Assembly: GCA_027012915.1 (NCBI GenBank)
Contig: JALUYN010000144.1
Location: 1 to 18,014, forward strand
Direction: 5' to 3'
DNA length: 18,014 bases
Source: Cellvibrionaceae bacterium
Lineage (GTDB): Bacteria > Pseudomonadota > Gammaproteobacteria > Pseudomonadales > Cellvibrionaceae
Part shown: piece by piece, positions 1 to 7,053 of the stretch
Layout of the letters: each line of letters begins with the position of its first letter
How positions within the stretch are numbered: the first letter of the stretch is position 1
The notes under the pieces: generated by a model
The model's database searches: none
The model's input: the letters and a program-made list of their open reading frames with translations, nothing else
What the model was told of the DNA's origin: nothing
Made by a program: the position numbers and the translations under genes

Positions 1-59
1 CCCCGTTGTATTGGGAGCAAATGCTCAATGATTTTAAATTGCGCTTTTGTAATTTCCAT
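1..59 (-). CDS. IS5-family-like transposase, N-terminal fragment (runs off left edge)
   Basis: Reading leftward from an ATG at 57-59, the frame is open to the window edge and encodes about 19 residues beginning MEITKAQFKIIEHLLPIQRG. This looks like the N-terminus of a DUF4096/IS5-family transposase, which typically begins with a helix and an LLP motif. A likely terminal inverted repeat (reading outward-in GGCCTGTTCACACTAAAT) lies just upstream at about 78-95. The arrangement of repeat, short leader and transposase start fits one end of an insertion sequence whose body lies left of the window. Only the first residues are visible, so completeness and family are uncertain. Confidence 0.55.
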   Translation of the reverse strand, partial: MEITKAQFKIIEHLLPIQR

Positions 60-77
60 AGGCGCTGATTTTATCAA

Positions 78-97
78 ATTTAGTGTGAACAGGCCCT
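78..97. repeat. Probable terminal inverted repeat of the IS at the left edge
   Basis: The stretch reads, toward the transposase start, GGCCTGTTCACACTAAAT. It sits 20-40 bp upstream of the transposase ATG and next to a CTAG tetranucleotide, the kind of short target sequence used by some IS5-group elements. The other end of the IS is outside the window, so the repeat cannot be confirmed by pairing. Confidence 0.4.
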
Positions 98-104
98 AGG
101 TAAA

Positions 105-183
105 CGTCATCTCCGCGAAAGCGGGGACCTCGTCCGGCGTGCTGCCAAATTCAGGAGGTTCCCGCTTTAGCGGGAATGACGGG
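105..183. repeat. REP-like palindromic intergenic element
   Basis: Two arms face each other: CGTCATCTCCGCGAAAGCGG at 105-124 and its imperfect complement ending GCGGGAATGACG at about 170-182. They are separated by a spacer of roughly 35 bp. Each arm also folds on itself (CCGC-GAAA-GCGG and CCCGC-TTTA-GCGGG). The GTCATTCCCGC...GCGGGAATGAC theme is the hallmark of extragenic palindromes common in many Proteobacteria. It lies between the IS end and the 3' end of the glycosyltransferase gene and may also serve as a transcription terminator or mRNA-stabilising hairpin. Confidence 0.7.
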
Positions 184-206
184 ATACTCTGAAAAGAGTC
201 TGAAAC

Positions 207-1283
207 CTAGCCACGCTCGGTCGCAGATTCCAACAGTTCCCGATAACGACCACGGCAGTGCTCCCACCGAAAACGATCAACCGACGGGGCAACCGAACCT
301 CTCTCTGCCTTAGCCAATTGCACCAGCTGCTCGACCGCTTCTTCATCTCCGTCGTAGAGATACTCTCTGCCAAACAAACAAGGGTAGGACTGCTCGTTAG
401 GCAATACCGGCACGGCACCGCAAGCAACGGCTTCCAGAACGGATAGCCCCTGAAATTCGTGATGGGATGTGGAAAGAATAACGTCTGATTGCAGCAGCCA
501 ATTCAGGTAGACCTTTCGCGATTCGGCAAAGCCAAACTGCACCATACGATGGCAAAACAGAGATTCGATCTGGTCAAACTCTTTTGGGCGCTGTCGAAAT
601 GCCTGTCCCAGCAGGCACAGCTGATAGTCGATGCCTCTGAACTCCAAACTCTGCAAGATACTGAGTAGTCGCTCCGGTCCTTTATCGTATTCCCAGCGAG
701 CTGCCCAAGTGATCTGAAGCGCCGATTTTTGTCTTTTGGCGGAATGCGACGGCACGTCATGCGCCAGAGGCACTGGCAGTACTTCGCTGTTGCTCTCAAG
801 GCGTTCCACGATTCCGGCAGGGACATGGTCGGGTAGTTTTTTCAGCAGTTGCTTGGCACCGTCGAGAAAGGTCGTGCGGTTGTACTCGGTATTGAACAAC
901 AGTCGGTCAGCGCACAGGGCGGTGTAGATACTCTGCAGTTGGGGTTCTACAGGACTGTGGGTCTGATACTGCGAGCGGGGATAGGCAAATTGATTCTCGT
1001 GGAAGTATACCAGGGTAGGGATTTGGCCCAGTGCGGGAACCATGCCCCGCAGCGAAGACAGATCCACCATGGATGTCGCCAGTATAAGGTCCCAGTGCTG
1101 TTCCAGAAGTTCACGTTTGTTCCCCATGGCCCAGGTAAGGCTGTTACCACGCAAGCGCCAGCTGAAATGGCGATCGGGAAGAGTCAGTATCTCCCAGTGG
1201 TACTCGGGAAACTGTCCGACCAGCCCTTCAATCCAGTATTGATGAGAGACGGCGTTATAGGCTGACAACAACAGAATACGCAT
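207..1283 (-). CDS. tRNA-queuosine alpha-mannosyltransferase-like glycosyltransferase (DUF3524/QTMAN family)
   Basis: This 358-residue protein has the N-terminus MRILLLSAYNAVSHQYWIEG followed by TLPDRHFSWRLRGN, which matches the DUF3524 domain (about residues 1-170). The C-terminal half is a GT-B glycosyltransferase fold with TWAARWEYDKGPERLL near residue 195 and the donor-binding segment HEFQGLSVLEAVACG near residue 275. The family includes vertebrate GTDC1/QTMAN, which mannosylates queuosine in tRNA-Asp; bacterial homologues are assumed to act on queuosine tRNA too, but this is inference. It is cytoplasmic, with no signal peptide. The ATG at 1283 is well placed at the domain start. It is followed by the REP-like element and may be monocistronic. 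A second tRNA-modification gene, dusA, lies 3 kb away. Confidence 0.8.
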   Translation of the reverse strand: MRILLLSAYNAVSHQYWIEGLVGQFPEYHWEILTLPDRHFSWRLRGNSLTWAMGNKRELLEQHWDLILATSMVDLSSLRGMVPALGQIPTLVYFHENQFAYPRSQYQTHSPVEPQLQSIYTALCADRLLFNTEYNRTTFLDGAKQLLKKLPDHVPAGIVERLESNSEVLPVPLAHDVPSHSAKRQKSALQITWAARWEYDKGPERLLSILQSLEFRGIDYQLCLLGQAFRQRPKEFDQIESLFCHRMVQFGFAESRKVYLNWLLQSDVILSTSHHEFQGLSVLEAVACGAVPVLPNEQSYPCLFGREYLYDGDEEAVEQLVQLAKAERGSVAPSVDRFRWEHCRGRYRELLESATERG

Positions 1284-1342
1284 CGGGGTAACCCAGGGAA
1301 ATGGGGAACTATACCGGAAAGTGGCGGCAGAAAGAGAAACTA

Positions 1343-1363
1343 ATGAGGGCAGAAAGCCCTCAT
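1343..1363 (-). terminator. Hairpin downstream of the PilZ gene, probable terminator
   Basis: A perfect 8-bp inverted repeat, ATGAGGGC (1343-1350) and GCCCTCAT (1356-1363), has a 5-nt loop. It lies 57 bp past the stop of the leftward PilZ gene and 60 bp before the ATG of the next leftward gene. On the minus strand the hairpin is followed by a T-rich but interrupted run, so termination may be partial. Confidence 0.55.
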
Positions 1364-1419
1364 CCGAGGGATGATACTGTGAGCCGAGTGTTGCAGCTCA
1401 GCTATGGATTGCGCGAATT

Positions 1420-1746
1420 TTACTCTGCGACGGCTTCGGTCGGCAGAACTTCGACAATCTCTAGGCCCAGAACACAGGTGTCGTTAGGCGCGCTTTCCAC
1501 GCGATTTACTTGGGTGCGAGCATTGAGCATCGGGGTCAGGCCAACCGGTGGCATGATGCAGATGTTCAGCTCAATGCCGGCGGGCAGAACGCGATCAATT
1601 TCCACGGACATGCCACCACCGCTGAGGTCCAGGCATTTTCCAGTGATTTCTTCACCGCTGTCGGGCAGGGTAATGGTCACAGGAGAGCCGATTTGCATAC
1701 GGTGGAAGTTGCGCTTTTCGCTGTATTCGCGACTGGCTAGATTCAT
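1420..1746 (-). CDS. PilZ domain protein, probable c-di-GMP receptor
   Basis: This 108-residue single-domain protein carries both halves of the PilZ c-di-GMP binding signature: R12-x3-R16 (RNFHR) and D40-x-S42-x2-G45 (DLSGGG). Stand-alone PilZ proteins of this length bind cyclic di-GMP and act on motility, adhesion or exopolysaccharide machinery through partner proteins. The target cannot be told from the sequence. It is divergently oriented from the rssB-like gene across a 270-bp intergenic region, so the two may share a control region. The following leftward gene is unrelated glycosyltransferase, and a hairpin lies between them. Confidence 0.88.
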   Translation of the reverse strand: MNLASREYSEKRNFHRMQIGSPVTITLPDSGEEITGKCLDLSGGGMSVEIDRVLPAGIELNICIMPPVGLTPMLNARTQVNRVESAPNDTCVLGLEIVEVLPTEAVAE

Positions 1747-2016
1747 CGTGTAGTCCCTATATTGATGTTTTTGATCATTATCTTGGTACAGGGTCGGTCA
1801 GTTTTACAGACGAACGTAAACGTGCGACAAAAGCCCGCTCAAAATTGTGCGAACTTTGAGCGAATTTACCCCAAAAAAAGCCCTCTGAACAGCTTGTACA
1901 TTGATTTTTATAGGAGTACTGTTGATTGGCTTGCTGGCGCTATTTTCGCTGTCGCCCAAGCTATCAGAATAACGAATCCTTCCTAATTGTCTGCGTCTGT
2001 CTGGAGTTTTTGGTTA
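1747..2016. other. Divergent intergenic region between pilZ and rssB
   Basis: This 270-bp AT-rich region separates the leftward PilZ gene from the rightward rssB-like gene, so it should hold both promoters. I see no clean sigma70 pair. The segment 1893-1923 has TTGTAC and TTTTATAGG elements that could form a weak rightward promoter. The short frames inside it show no protein-like composition. Confidence 0.35.
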
Positions 2017-3201
2017 ATGCCAGAAATAAGTCGGAAATTGCTGGTTGTCGACGACGACACCATTGTCCGTCAGAGTGTGGTTGCCTACCTCGAAGATTCC
2101 GGATTTGACATCATCGAAGCCGAACAAGGCCAACAGGGCCTGTCTCTCTACAATCAACACAAGCCTGACCTGGTGCTCACTGATCTGAAAATGCCGGATA
2201 TGGACGGCTTGCAGCTGCTTTCGGAGATCAACAAAGAGCCAGAAGAAACCCCGGTTATCGTTATTTCCGGAGTTGGCGTTATGGGCGATGTGGTAGAGGC
2301 CCTGAGATTGGGCGCGGCGGACTATATGATCAAACCGTTGGTGGATATGGAAGTTCTGGTCCACGCGGTCAACAAGAGCCTGGAGCGGGTAGATCTGCGC
2401 TGCCAGAATGAGCAGTATCGCGACGAGCTGGAAGAGACCAATCTGCAGCTGCGAGATCACCTCATGACTCTGCAGCGTGATCAGCAAGCGGGGCGCCAGG
2501 TCCAGCAGCAGTTACTGCCGCAGTCTCCCTTTGTGTTAGATGACTACTCCTTGGAGCACCGGGTGATTCCCTCGCTGTTCCTCAGCGGCGATTTCATTGA
2601 TATTGCCACCATCGGTGAGCGCTACCTGGTGTTCTACCTGGCCGATGTCTCTGGGCATGGCTCATCTTCTGCGTTCGCTACCGTATGGCTTAAGTACGTG
2701 GCGCGAGAGCTGGAGAGCGAATACCTCTCATTTGTTGCCGAGGACTCGGAGCGCGCCGTTGAAAACCGTTTCCTGGAACGGGTCAATCGAGCGTTGATGG
2801 ATTCAAATCTCGAGCACCATCTGACCTGTTTTACCGGAGTTGTGGATACCCTCGAAAACAAGCTCTTCTACTCAATTGCCGGTCATTTACCATTGCCGGT
2901 ACTGATACAAGACGGAAATGCCCGATATCTGGAGGGTAAAGGCCGACCTTTGGGTATTTTCCCGGACCAAACATGGGAGTATTATGAGACGGATTTCCCA
3001 AAAGGCTCATCATTAGTAGGCTTTTCGGATGGAATATTGGAAATCATGCCCGCAACGGATCTGCTGGACAAAGAAGCGCTATTGCTACAGTACCTGACTG
3101 ATTGTGATGGCAGTCTTACCGGTGTGTCGGAAGCTTTGATGTTGGATCGACTGGACAATGCACCGGATGACATTGCCATCTTGAGTATTAACCGAAACTG
3201 A
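2017..3201 (+). CDS. rssB: RssB-type response regulator with PP2C/SpoIIE-like phosphatase output
   Basis: The ATG at 2017 has GGAG ten bases upstream and begins MPEISRKLLVVDDD; a TTG further upstream adds only non-conserved residues. The 394-residue protein has a receiver domain (acidic pocket D12-D14, phospho-acceptor D56 in LTDLKMPD, K106 in MIKP), a coiled-coil linker (about 125-160) and a PP2C phosphatase domain from about 185. The metal-ligand motifs are all present: GD at 191-192, ADVSGHG with D210, SDG with D338 and DD at 384-385. The layout closely resembles Pseudomonas RssB and differs from E. coli RssB, whose phosphatase domain is degenerate. It likely dephosphorylates the STAS protein encoded 74 bp downstream and so tunes the general stress response through partner switching. 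Confidence 0.88.
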   Translation: MPEISRKLLVVDDDTIVRQSVVAYLEDSGFDIIEAEQGQQGLSLYNQHKPDLVLTDLKMPDMDGLQLLSEINKEPEETPVIVISGVGVMGDVVEALRLGAADYMIKPLVDMEVLVHAVNKSLERVDLRCQNEQYRDELEETNLQLRDHLMTLQRDQQAGRQVQQQLLPQSPFVLDDYSLEHRVIPSLFLSGDFIDIATIGERYLVFYLADVSGHGSSSAFATVWLKYVARELESEYLSFVAEDSERAVENRFLERVNRALMDSNLEHHLTCFTGVVDTLENKLFYSIAGHLPLPVLIQDGNARYLEGKGRPLGIFPDQTWEYYETDFPKGSSLVGFSDGILEIMPATDLLDKEALLLQYLTDCDGSLTGVSEALMLDRLDNAPDDIAILSINRN

Positions 3202-3275
3202 CCGTCAGTTTGTAGAGCCTGGATCTGCCTACCATGCGTAGACAGTGGCTAAGGCTCTGGCGGGAGATCCTATTT

Positions 3276-3758
3276 ATGAAACCGGGAAAAATTGGCGTTG
3301 CCGATCACGATGGCGTTAACGTGATTAAAATGTCTGGTGATGTGCGCCTGACCCTGTGCTTGTCCTTTGATGCCTATATCGAAGATATGTTTGCCAGCGA
3401 CAATTTTTGCGCGGTGATCTTTGACTTGACCGAGGCCGAAGCCATCGACAGCACAACCTTGGGGTTGATGGCCAAAATTTCGCTGTTGGCCAAGGCCCGC
3501 GGTGAAGATCAGCCTACCATCCTCAGTACCGCCGCAGGCATCAATCGATTGCTGGAATGTATGGGATTTGCTGAGATTTTTACCATTGTAGATTCCATGG
3601 CAGAAACTCTGTCAGCGGATGTCTACCTGCCTGAAGGCGATCTGGACGAGTGTCGAACCAAAACCAAGGTTATCGAGGCCCATAAAATTCTAATGGATCT
3701 CAACGACAAAAACGCCAATACCTTCCGCGATCTCGTCAACACCCTCGAAAACTGCTGA
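3276..3758 (+). CDS. STAS-domain anti-sigma factor antagonist, partner of the RssB phosphatase
   Basis: The ATG at 3276 is preceded by GGGAG at 3262-3266. A slightly earlier ATG at 3234 lacks such a site, so I use 3276, giving 160 residues. The N-terminal part is a STAS fold with the conserved helix start EAIDSTTLGLM, where S59 in the D-S-T triad is the residue phosphorylated by an anti-sigma kinase in this family. A C-terminal extension (about 115-160) of unknown role contains DLNDKNANTFRDLVNTLEN. The gene is 74 bp downstream of rssB and co-oriented, a pairing also known in pseudomonads (rssB-rssC) and analogous to crsR-crsA in Shewanella. No anti-sigma kinase gene is visible here. Confidence 0.82.
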   Translation: MKPGKIGVADHDGVNVIKMSGDVRLTLCLSFDAYIEDMFASDNFCAVIFDLTEAEAIDSTTLGLMAKISLLAKARGEDQPTILSTAAGINRLLECMGFAEIFTIVDSMAETLSADVYLPEGDLDECRTKTKVIEAHKILMDLNDKNANTFRDLVNTLENC

Positions 3759-3838
3759 TTTTAATTCCCTTTCAAAAACCAATTGTCGTCGACCTGGCGT
3801 AGACCGAGATCACAGTAACTATTTGGAGTGATTTCAGA

Positions 3839-4288
3839 TTACCCCTGACGCGCAATTTGCTTGGCCCGAATAAAATCCCCGTGAGCCAGGTAGATCAGTT
3901 CGGACACCTTGCGCACCATATATTCTTCATACTTGTCCAGACTGCCGTCGGCATAGGCAATGCGCCACATGCCCACCAGCAGGTCGAACTTTTCTGATTG
4001 ATCAAACTCGCTGTTGATGTGTTGTGTAAAATCGTAGAGCGATGTGGATTCTTTGCTGCGACTGCGGGCTTCTTCTGCCAGTTTCTTGATGCCGTCCTGT
4101 GGCAACTGAAATTGACGTTCGATCTCCTGGGTCAGCGTGGCCAGTTCGCGCTCGTCAAAGTGCTCGTCGATCGTGGCAATCTCTACCATTAGTGCAGCCG
4201 CGGCCAAATGGCTCTTGCGGTGCTCGTCCTCAATTTCAGCTTCCTCTGGGAAACAGTTTTCCAGTAGCAGTTTTAACTTGTTAAGCAT
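3839..4288 (-). CDS. TerB-like protein, coupled to dusA
   Basis: I choose the ATG at 4288, giving 149 residues beginning MLNKLKLLLENCF; upstream codons of the same frame overlap dusA and look non-coding. The protein is all-helical and acidic, with two TerB-like repeats: AAALMVEIATIDEHFDEREL (about 33-52) and WRIAYADGSLDKYEEYMVRK (about 108-127), the latter with the D-G-x-L-x-x-x-E pattern of the family. TerB-like proteins are metal-binding and tied to tellurite or stress phenotypes, but a specific role here is unknown. The start overlaps the dusA stop by 8 bp (ATGCTTAA), which implies translational coupling. Confidence 0.78.
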   Translation of the reverse strand: MLNKLKLLLENCFPEEAEIEDEHRKSHLAAAALMVEIATIDEHFDERELATLTQEIERQFQLPQDGIKKLAEEARSRSKESTSLYDFTQHINSEFDQSEKFDLLVGMWRIAYADGSLDKYEEYMVRKVSELIYLAHGDFIRAKQIARQG

Positions 4289-5342
4289 AGCTTCGGGTCT
4301 CGTCCACGAGTGCCAGCGCATCTTCCAGAATACTGATGCTGGCGTCAGGTTTGTGGGCATTCTCGCTGATATGGCGACGGAACATTTTGGCACCGCGAAC
4401 TCCCTGGAACAGTCCAAGAACATGGCGGGACATATGCTTTAGCTGCGTGCCCTGTGTGATTTCTTCACGGCAGTAGTCGATAAACTGCTGTGCGACTTCT
4501 GTGCGGGTGACAATTGGGCGGTCGTCGGCATAAAGCTGCTGGTCCACTTCCGCCAGCATATAGGGATTGGTATAGGCCTCTCGACCAACCATTACGCCAT
4601 CCAGTTGCACACCATATTCTTCTGATTCGACCAGATGCGACTGGCATTGTTCCAGGGTGGTAATGCCACCGTTAATAATGACCTCCAGTTCGGGATAGTC
4701 CTGCTTTAGCTGATGCACCATGCCATACTGCAGGGGCGGAATCTCCCGGTTCTCTTTCGGGCTCAGGCCCTGTAACCAGGCCTTCCGCGCGTGCACGATA
4801 AACGTCTGACAGTCGGTCTTTGCCACGGTTTCCACAAAATTACAGAGGCCTGAATAGTCCTCCATATCGTCGATACCAATGCGGTGCTTTACCGTAACAT
4901 CAATGCTCACCGCATCCTGCATAGCTTTAATACAGTCGGCCACCAATTGGGGATGGCCCATCAAGATGGCGCCAATCATGCCGTTTTGCACCCGGTCACT
5001 GGGGCAGCCGCAGTTGAGATTCACCTCATCATACCCCCACTGTTCAGCCATTTTGCTGCAGGCCGCCAGGTCTTCGGGGCTACTGCCCCCCAGTTGCAGT
5101 GCCAATGGGTGTTCGGCAGGGTGAAAACGCAGGAAACGCTCCCGATCACCGTGAATCAGCGCGCCGGTGGTAACCATCTCTGAGTAGAGAAAAGCGTTCT
5201 TGGAGATAATCCGCCACAAGTGCCGGCAATGGCGGTCGCTCCAGTCCATCATCGGAGCAACGGAGAAGCGTCTAGCCCTCGTAAATGCTTGTGTGCCAGT
5301 GTTTTCGGGGCCTTCCTTTGATATTAAAGGGTTTTCTTTCAT
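4281..5342 (-). CDS. dusA: tRNA-dihydrouridine(20/20a) synthase DusA
   Basis: This 353-residue FMN-dependent enzyme reduces uridine at positions 20/20a of the tRNA D-loop. The family start SVAPMMDWSDRHCR is at residues 27-40, the catalytic cysteine C113 lies in CGCPSDRVQNG, and the phosphate-binding segments VKHRIGIDD and NGGITT follow. The usual GRFGACLM is GMIGAILM here, a small deviation. Residues 1-24 are not conserved in the family, and the region upstream is phage sequence, so the original 5' end and promoter may have been replaced when the prophage inserted. No good Shine-Dalgarno sequence precedes the ATG at 5342. The integrase gene diverges from it 99 bp away. Confidence 0.92.
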   Translation of the reverse strand: MKENPLISKEGPENTGTQAFTRARRFSVAPMMDWSDRHCRHLWRIISKNAFLYSEMVTTGALIHGDRERFLRFHPAEHPLALQLGGSSPEDLAACSKMAEQWGYDEVNLNCGCPSDRVQNGMIGAILMGHPQLVADCIKAMQDAVSIDVTVKHRIGIDDMEDYSGLCNFVETVAKTDCQTFIVHARKAWLQGLSPKENREIPPLQYGMVHQLKQDYPELEVIINGGITTLEQCQSHLVESEEYGVQLDGVMVGREAYTNPYMLAEVDQQLYADDRPIVTRTEVAQQFIDYCREEITQGTQLKHMSRHVLGLFQGVRGAKMFRRHISENAHKPDASISILEDALALVDETRSYA

Positions 5343-5441
5343 GCGTGAGAATGTGTGAACTTGTGTAAAAGTGTGCGAAATCGCTATTTTGTTGCTACCA
5401 TTTTGCTACCAAGATTTTGGTAGCAAATTAAGTGGTGCTTT
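5220..5441. other. Probable left attachment region (attL) at the 5' end of dusA
   Basis: The conserved 5' coding segment of dusA (about 5220-5270) is a published integration target for tyrosine-recombinase prophages in Proteobacteria. Here it abuts an integrase gene pointing away from dusA, as expected for an attL junction. The exact core cannot be set without attR, which is beyond the window. The leader 5343-5441 also holds repeated GTGTG/GTGTA motifs and GCTACCA repeats that could be arm sites. Confidence 0.6.
5390..5428. repeat. GCTACCA repeats upstream of the integrase
   Basis: Two direct copies of TTGCTACCA (starting about 5391 and 5402) are followed by an inverted copy TGGTAGCAA (about 5419-5427). 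The second and third form a palindrome, TTGCTACCA-N7-TGGTAGCAA. They lie directly before the integrase start, in the place expected for integrase arm sites or an operator for a directionality factor. Confidence 0.55.
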
Positions 5442-6515
5442 ATGGCGACAATTACGGCGAGAAAGCGGAAATCTGGAACCAGATACACGGCCCAGATTAG
5501 GATCTATCGCGATGGGGAAACAGTCTACACGGAATCGGAGACGTTCGACAAAAAAACCATGGCTCAGTCGTGGGCCAAACGGCGCGAAACTGAGCTGGAA
5601 GTGCCAGGTGCGCTGGAAAAGCTTATGCATCGTGGTGTGTCTGTGAGTCAGGTGTTGGAATGGTACCGGGATGATTTTGACGGTAAATCCAAGTTTGGTC
5701 GTTCCAAGCTGGCGACGGTGAATTTTCTGATCGATTACCCTGGGTTTAAAAAGCTGGATGCGTTGAGGTTGACCTCTGCGCAGATGGTTTCTCATGTCCG
5801 TGAAAGGCGGGCAGGGGGAGCGGGTGCTTCTACGGTGAATAATGATTTGATCTGGCTGCGTAATGCATTCAGATCGTGCCGTATTGGTCGGGATATGCCG
5901 TTGAGTCTCGATGTGATCGATGATGCTGCTTACCTGTGTCGCAAAGAGGGGCTGATCGGCCGTTCCAATGAGCGAGATCGGCGCCCTACGTTGAAAGAGC
6001 TGGATCGGCTTCTGGAATATTGGCGTGGATCCACGGGGGCTCTCCCTATGGTGGATATTGTTCTGTTTGCTATATTTTCCAGTCGCAGGCAGGAAGAGAT
6101 TTGCCGCATCCGTTGGGATGATGTGGACGAGGTGAAAAGGCGGGTTCTGGTACGTGATATGAAGCACCCGCGGGAGAAGATTGATACCTGGGTGTTTCTA
6201 CCGGATCGTGCTTGGGAGATCATGCAGCGTCAGCCAAAATCTGAGGATGAGCCGCTGATATTTCCATACAACAGCAAGTCAATCAGCTCGTCCTTTACCC
6301 GGGCTTGTAAGCTGCTGAAAATCCAAGATCTCAGGTTTCACGATTTGAGACATGAGGCAGCCAGCCATATGTTCGAGCTGGGGTGGGATATCCCAAAGGT
6401 GTCAGGTGTTACGGGGCATCGATCGTGGTCCAGCCTGCAGCGCTATACGCATCTGCATGAGCATGGGGTGGTTGATAGGTACGAGGGTTGGGAGTGGTTG
6501 AGTTGGCCGGAATAG
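5442..6515 (+). CDS. int: Phage tyrosine integrase
   Basis: This 357-residue tyrosine recombinase would catalyse insertion at dusA and excision. The N-terminus (about 1-60) is an arm-binding-like domain, the core-binding SAM-like domain spans about 65-165, and the catalytic domain about 180-345. The active-site residues are visible: R216 (in SSRRQEEICRIRW), a lysine near K241, H300-x2-R303 in HDLRHEAAS, H326 in GHRSW and nucleophile Y335 in LQRYTHL. It lacks the extra helix typical of integron integrases and resembles short phage integrases instead. The Shine-Dalgarno region is weak. It points away from dusA and converges on the next gene with a 1-bp gap. Confidence 0.93.
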   Translation: MATITARKRKSGTRYTAQIRIYRDGETVYTESETFDKKTMAQSWAKRRETELEVPGALEKLMHRGVSVSQVLEWYRDDFDGKSKFGRSKLATVNFLIDYPGFKKLDALRLTSAQMVSHVRERRAGGAGASTVNNDLIWLRNAFRSCRIGRDMPLSLDVIDDAAYLCRKEGLIGRSNERDRRPTLKELDRLLEYWRGSTGALPMVDIVLFAIFSSRRQEEICRIRWDDVDEVKRRVLVRDMKHPREKIDTWVFLPDRAWEIMQRQPKSEDEPLIFPYNSKSISSSFTRACKLLKIQDLRFHDLRHEAASHMFELGWDIPKVSGVTGHRSWSSLQRYTHLHEHGVVDRYEGWEWLSWPE

Positions 6516-6516
6516 C

Positions 6517-6948
6517 CTATGCCGCTTCGTAGTCGCTGTAATCTGAATCTCTGGCCTCTCTGTTGCCCAGGCATTCGCAACTGAAGTGCGACATCGTAGG
6601 GTTTTTCCCGTATTTGAGCATATCCCTGATCTCTGGTTCGCAGGCTTCGGCAATATCCATTAGTCGGTACCGGCCTATAAAAAGGCGTGACTCATGTTGG
6701 TCGGTACCGTTCTCATAGCTGAAGACGGTGGTGACGGTCACGCGCCACAGGAAGGGTTGAGCTTCTGTGATCCAGCGTTTGTGCTGACGCCAGATCGCGG
6801 AGACTTCCAAGCGTAGAACCGCGTTCTTATGTGTTACCTGGTCATTGATGATTGCGCCTTTATTTTTAAGTGGCGCGGGGTCATCCCATTTAATTACCAG
6901 GCCCTTCATGATACGGCTGGCGCGCTTGAGATTCTGAGCTCGTTTCAT
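6517..6948 (-). CDS. Hypothetical phage protein
   Basis: This 143-residue protein has no family I recognise. It is basic at the N-terminus (MKRAQNLKRASRIMKG), then predicted beta-rich with PFLWRVTVTTVFSYENG, and ends with an acidic tail and two cysteines (SCEC). A purine-rich GAAGG sits 10 bp before the ATG at 6948; an internal ATG at 6909 (MKGLVIKWDD) is an alternative start. It is the last gene of the leftward transcription unit and converges on the integrase with stops one base apart. It is left of the cassette array and has no attC-like site next to it, so I assign it to the phage backbone. Confidence 0.6.
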   Translation of the reverse strand: MKRAQNLKRASRIMKGLVIKWDDPAPLKNKGAIINDQVTHKNAVLRLEVSAIWRQHKRWITEAQPFLWRVTVTTVFSYENGTDQHESRLFIGRYRLMDIAEACEPEIRDMLKYGKNPTMSHFSCECLGNREARDSDYSDYEAA

Positions 6949-7040
6949 AATTCATACCTTCGACTGATATACCGTTTACTTGGTACTGCTATTCTCTAAT
7001 TGCCGGTTGCTTCCCGGCGCTTTTCATTGCTTCCCTGGCC

Positions 7041-7053
7041 CCGTTAGGGGTCA
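7041..7053 (-). repeat. Degenerate attC-like core or hairpin at the left end of the cassette array
   Basis: The stop of the last cassette gene abuts CCCCGTTAGGGG (7039-7050), which carries a GTTAGGG core where other cassettes have GTTATGT. It also forms a hairpin CTGGCCCC-GTTA-GGGGTCAG. I found no matching RYYYAAC core further left in 6960-7040, so this is either a decayed attC or the terminator of the array. Confidence 0.35.

Noticed and set aside
849..1265. Plus-strand open frame of 138 codons within the glycosyltransferase
   Set aside because: It is the antisense shadow of a well-supported gene.
2014..2487. Minus-strand open frame of 157 codons within rssB
   Set aside because: It is antisense to the receiver domain of rssB and has no recognisable fold.
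4289..4423. Extended N-terminus of the TerB-like protein
   Set aside because: It overlaps dusA in another frame and has no TerB-like sequence; the ATG at 4288 overlaps the dusA stop as coupled genes do.
5406..6167. Minus-strand open frame of 253 codons within the integrase
   Set aside because: It is antisense to the integrase with its catalytic residues intact and has a shadow-like composition rich in H, P, R and T.
5442..6515. The integrase as an integron integrase (IntI) that would own the cassette array
   Set aside because: It lacks the extra helix region typical of IntI between the core boxes, has a phage-type arm-binding N-terminus, and sits at dusA. The array starts 1.4 kb away beyond a phage gene.
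6949..7040. A sixth complete attC at the left end of the array
   Set aside because: Only one core-like GTTAGGG is present, with no RYYYAAC partner in the stretch, so I list it only as a degenerate site.
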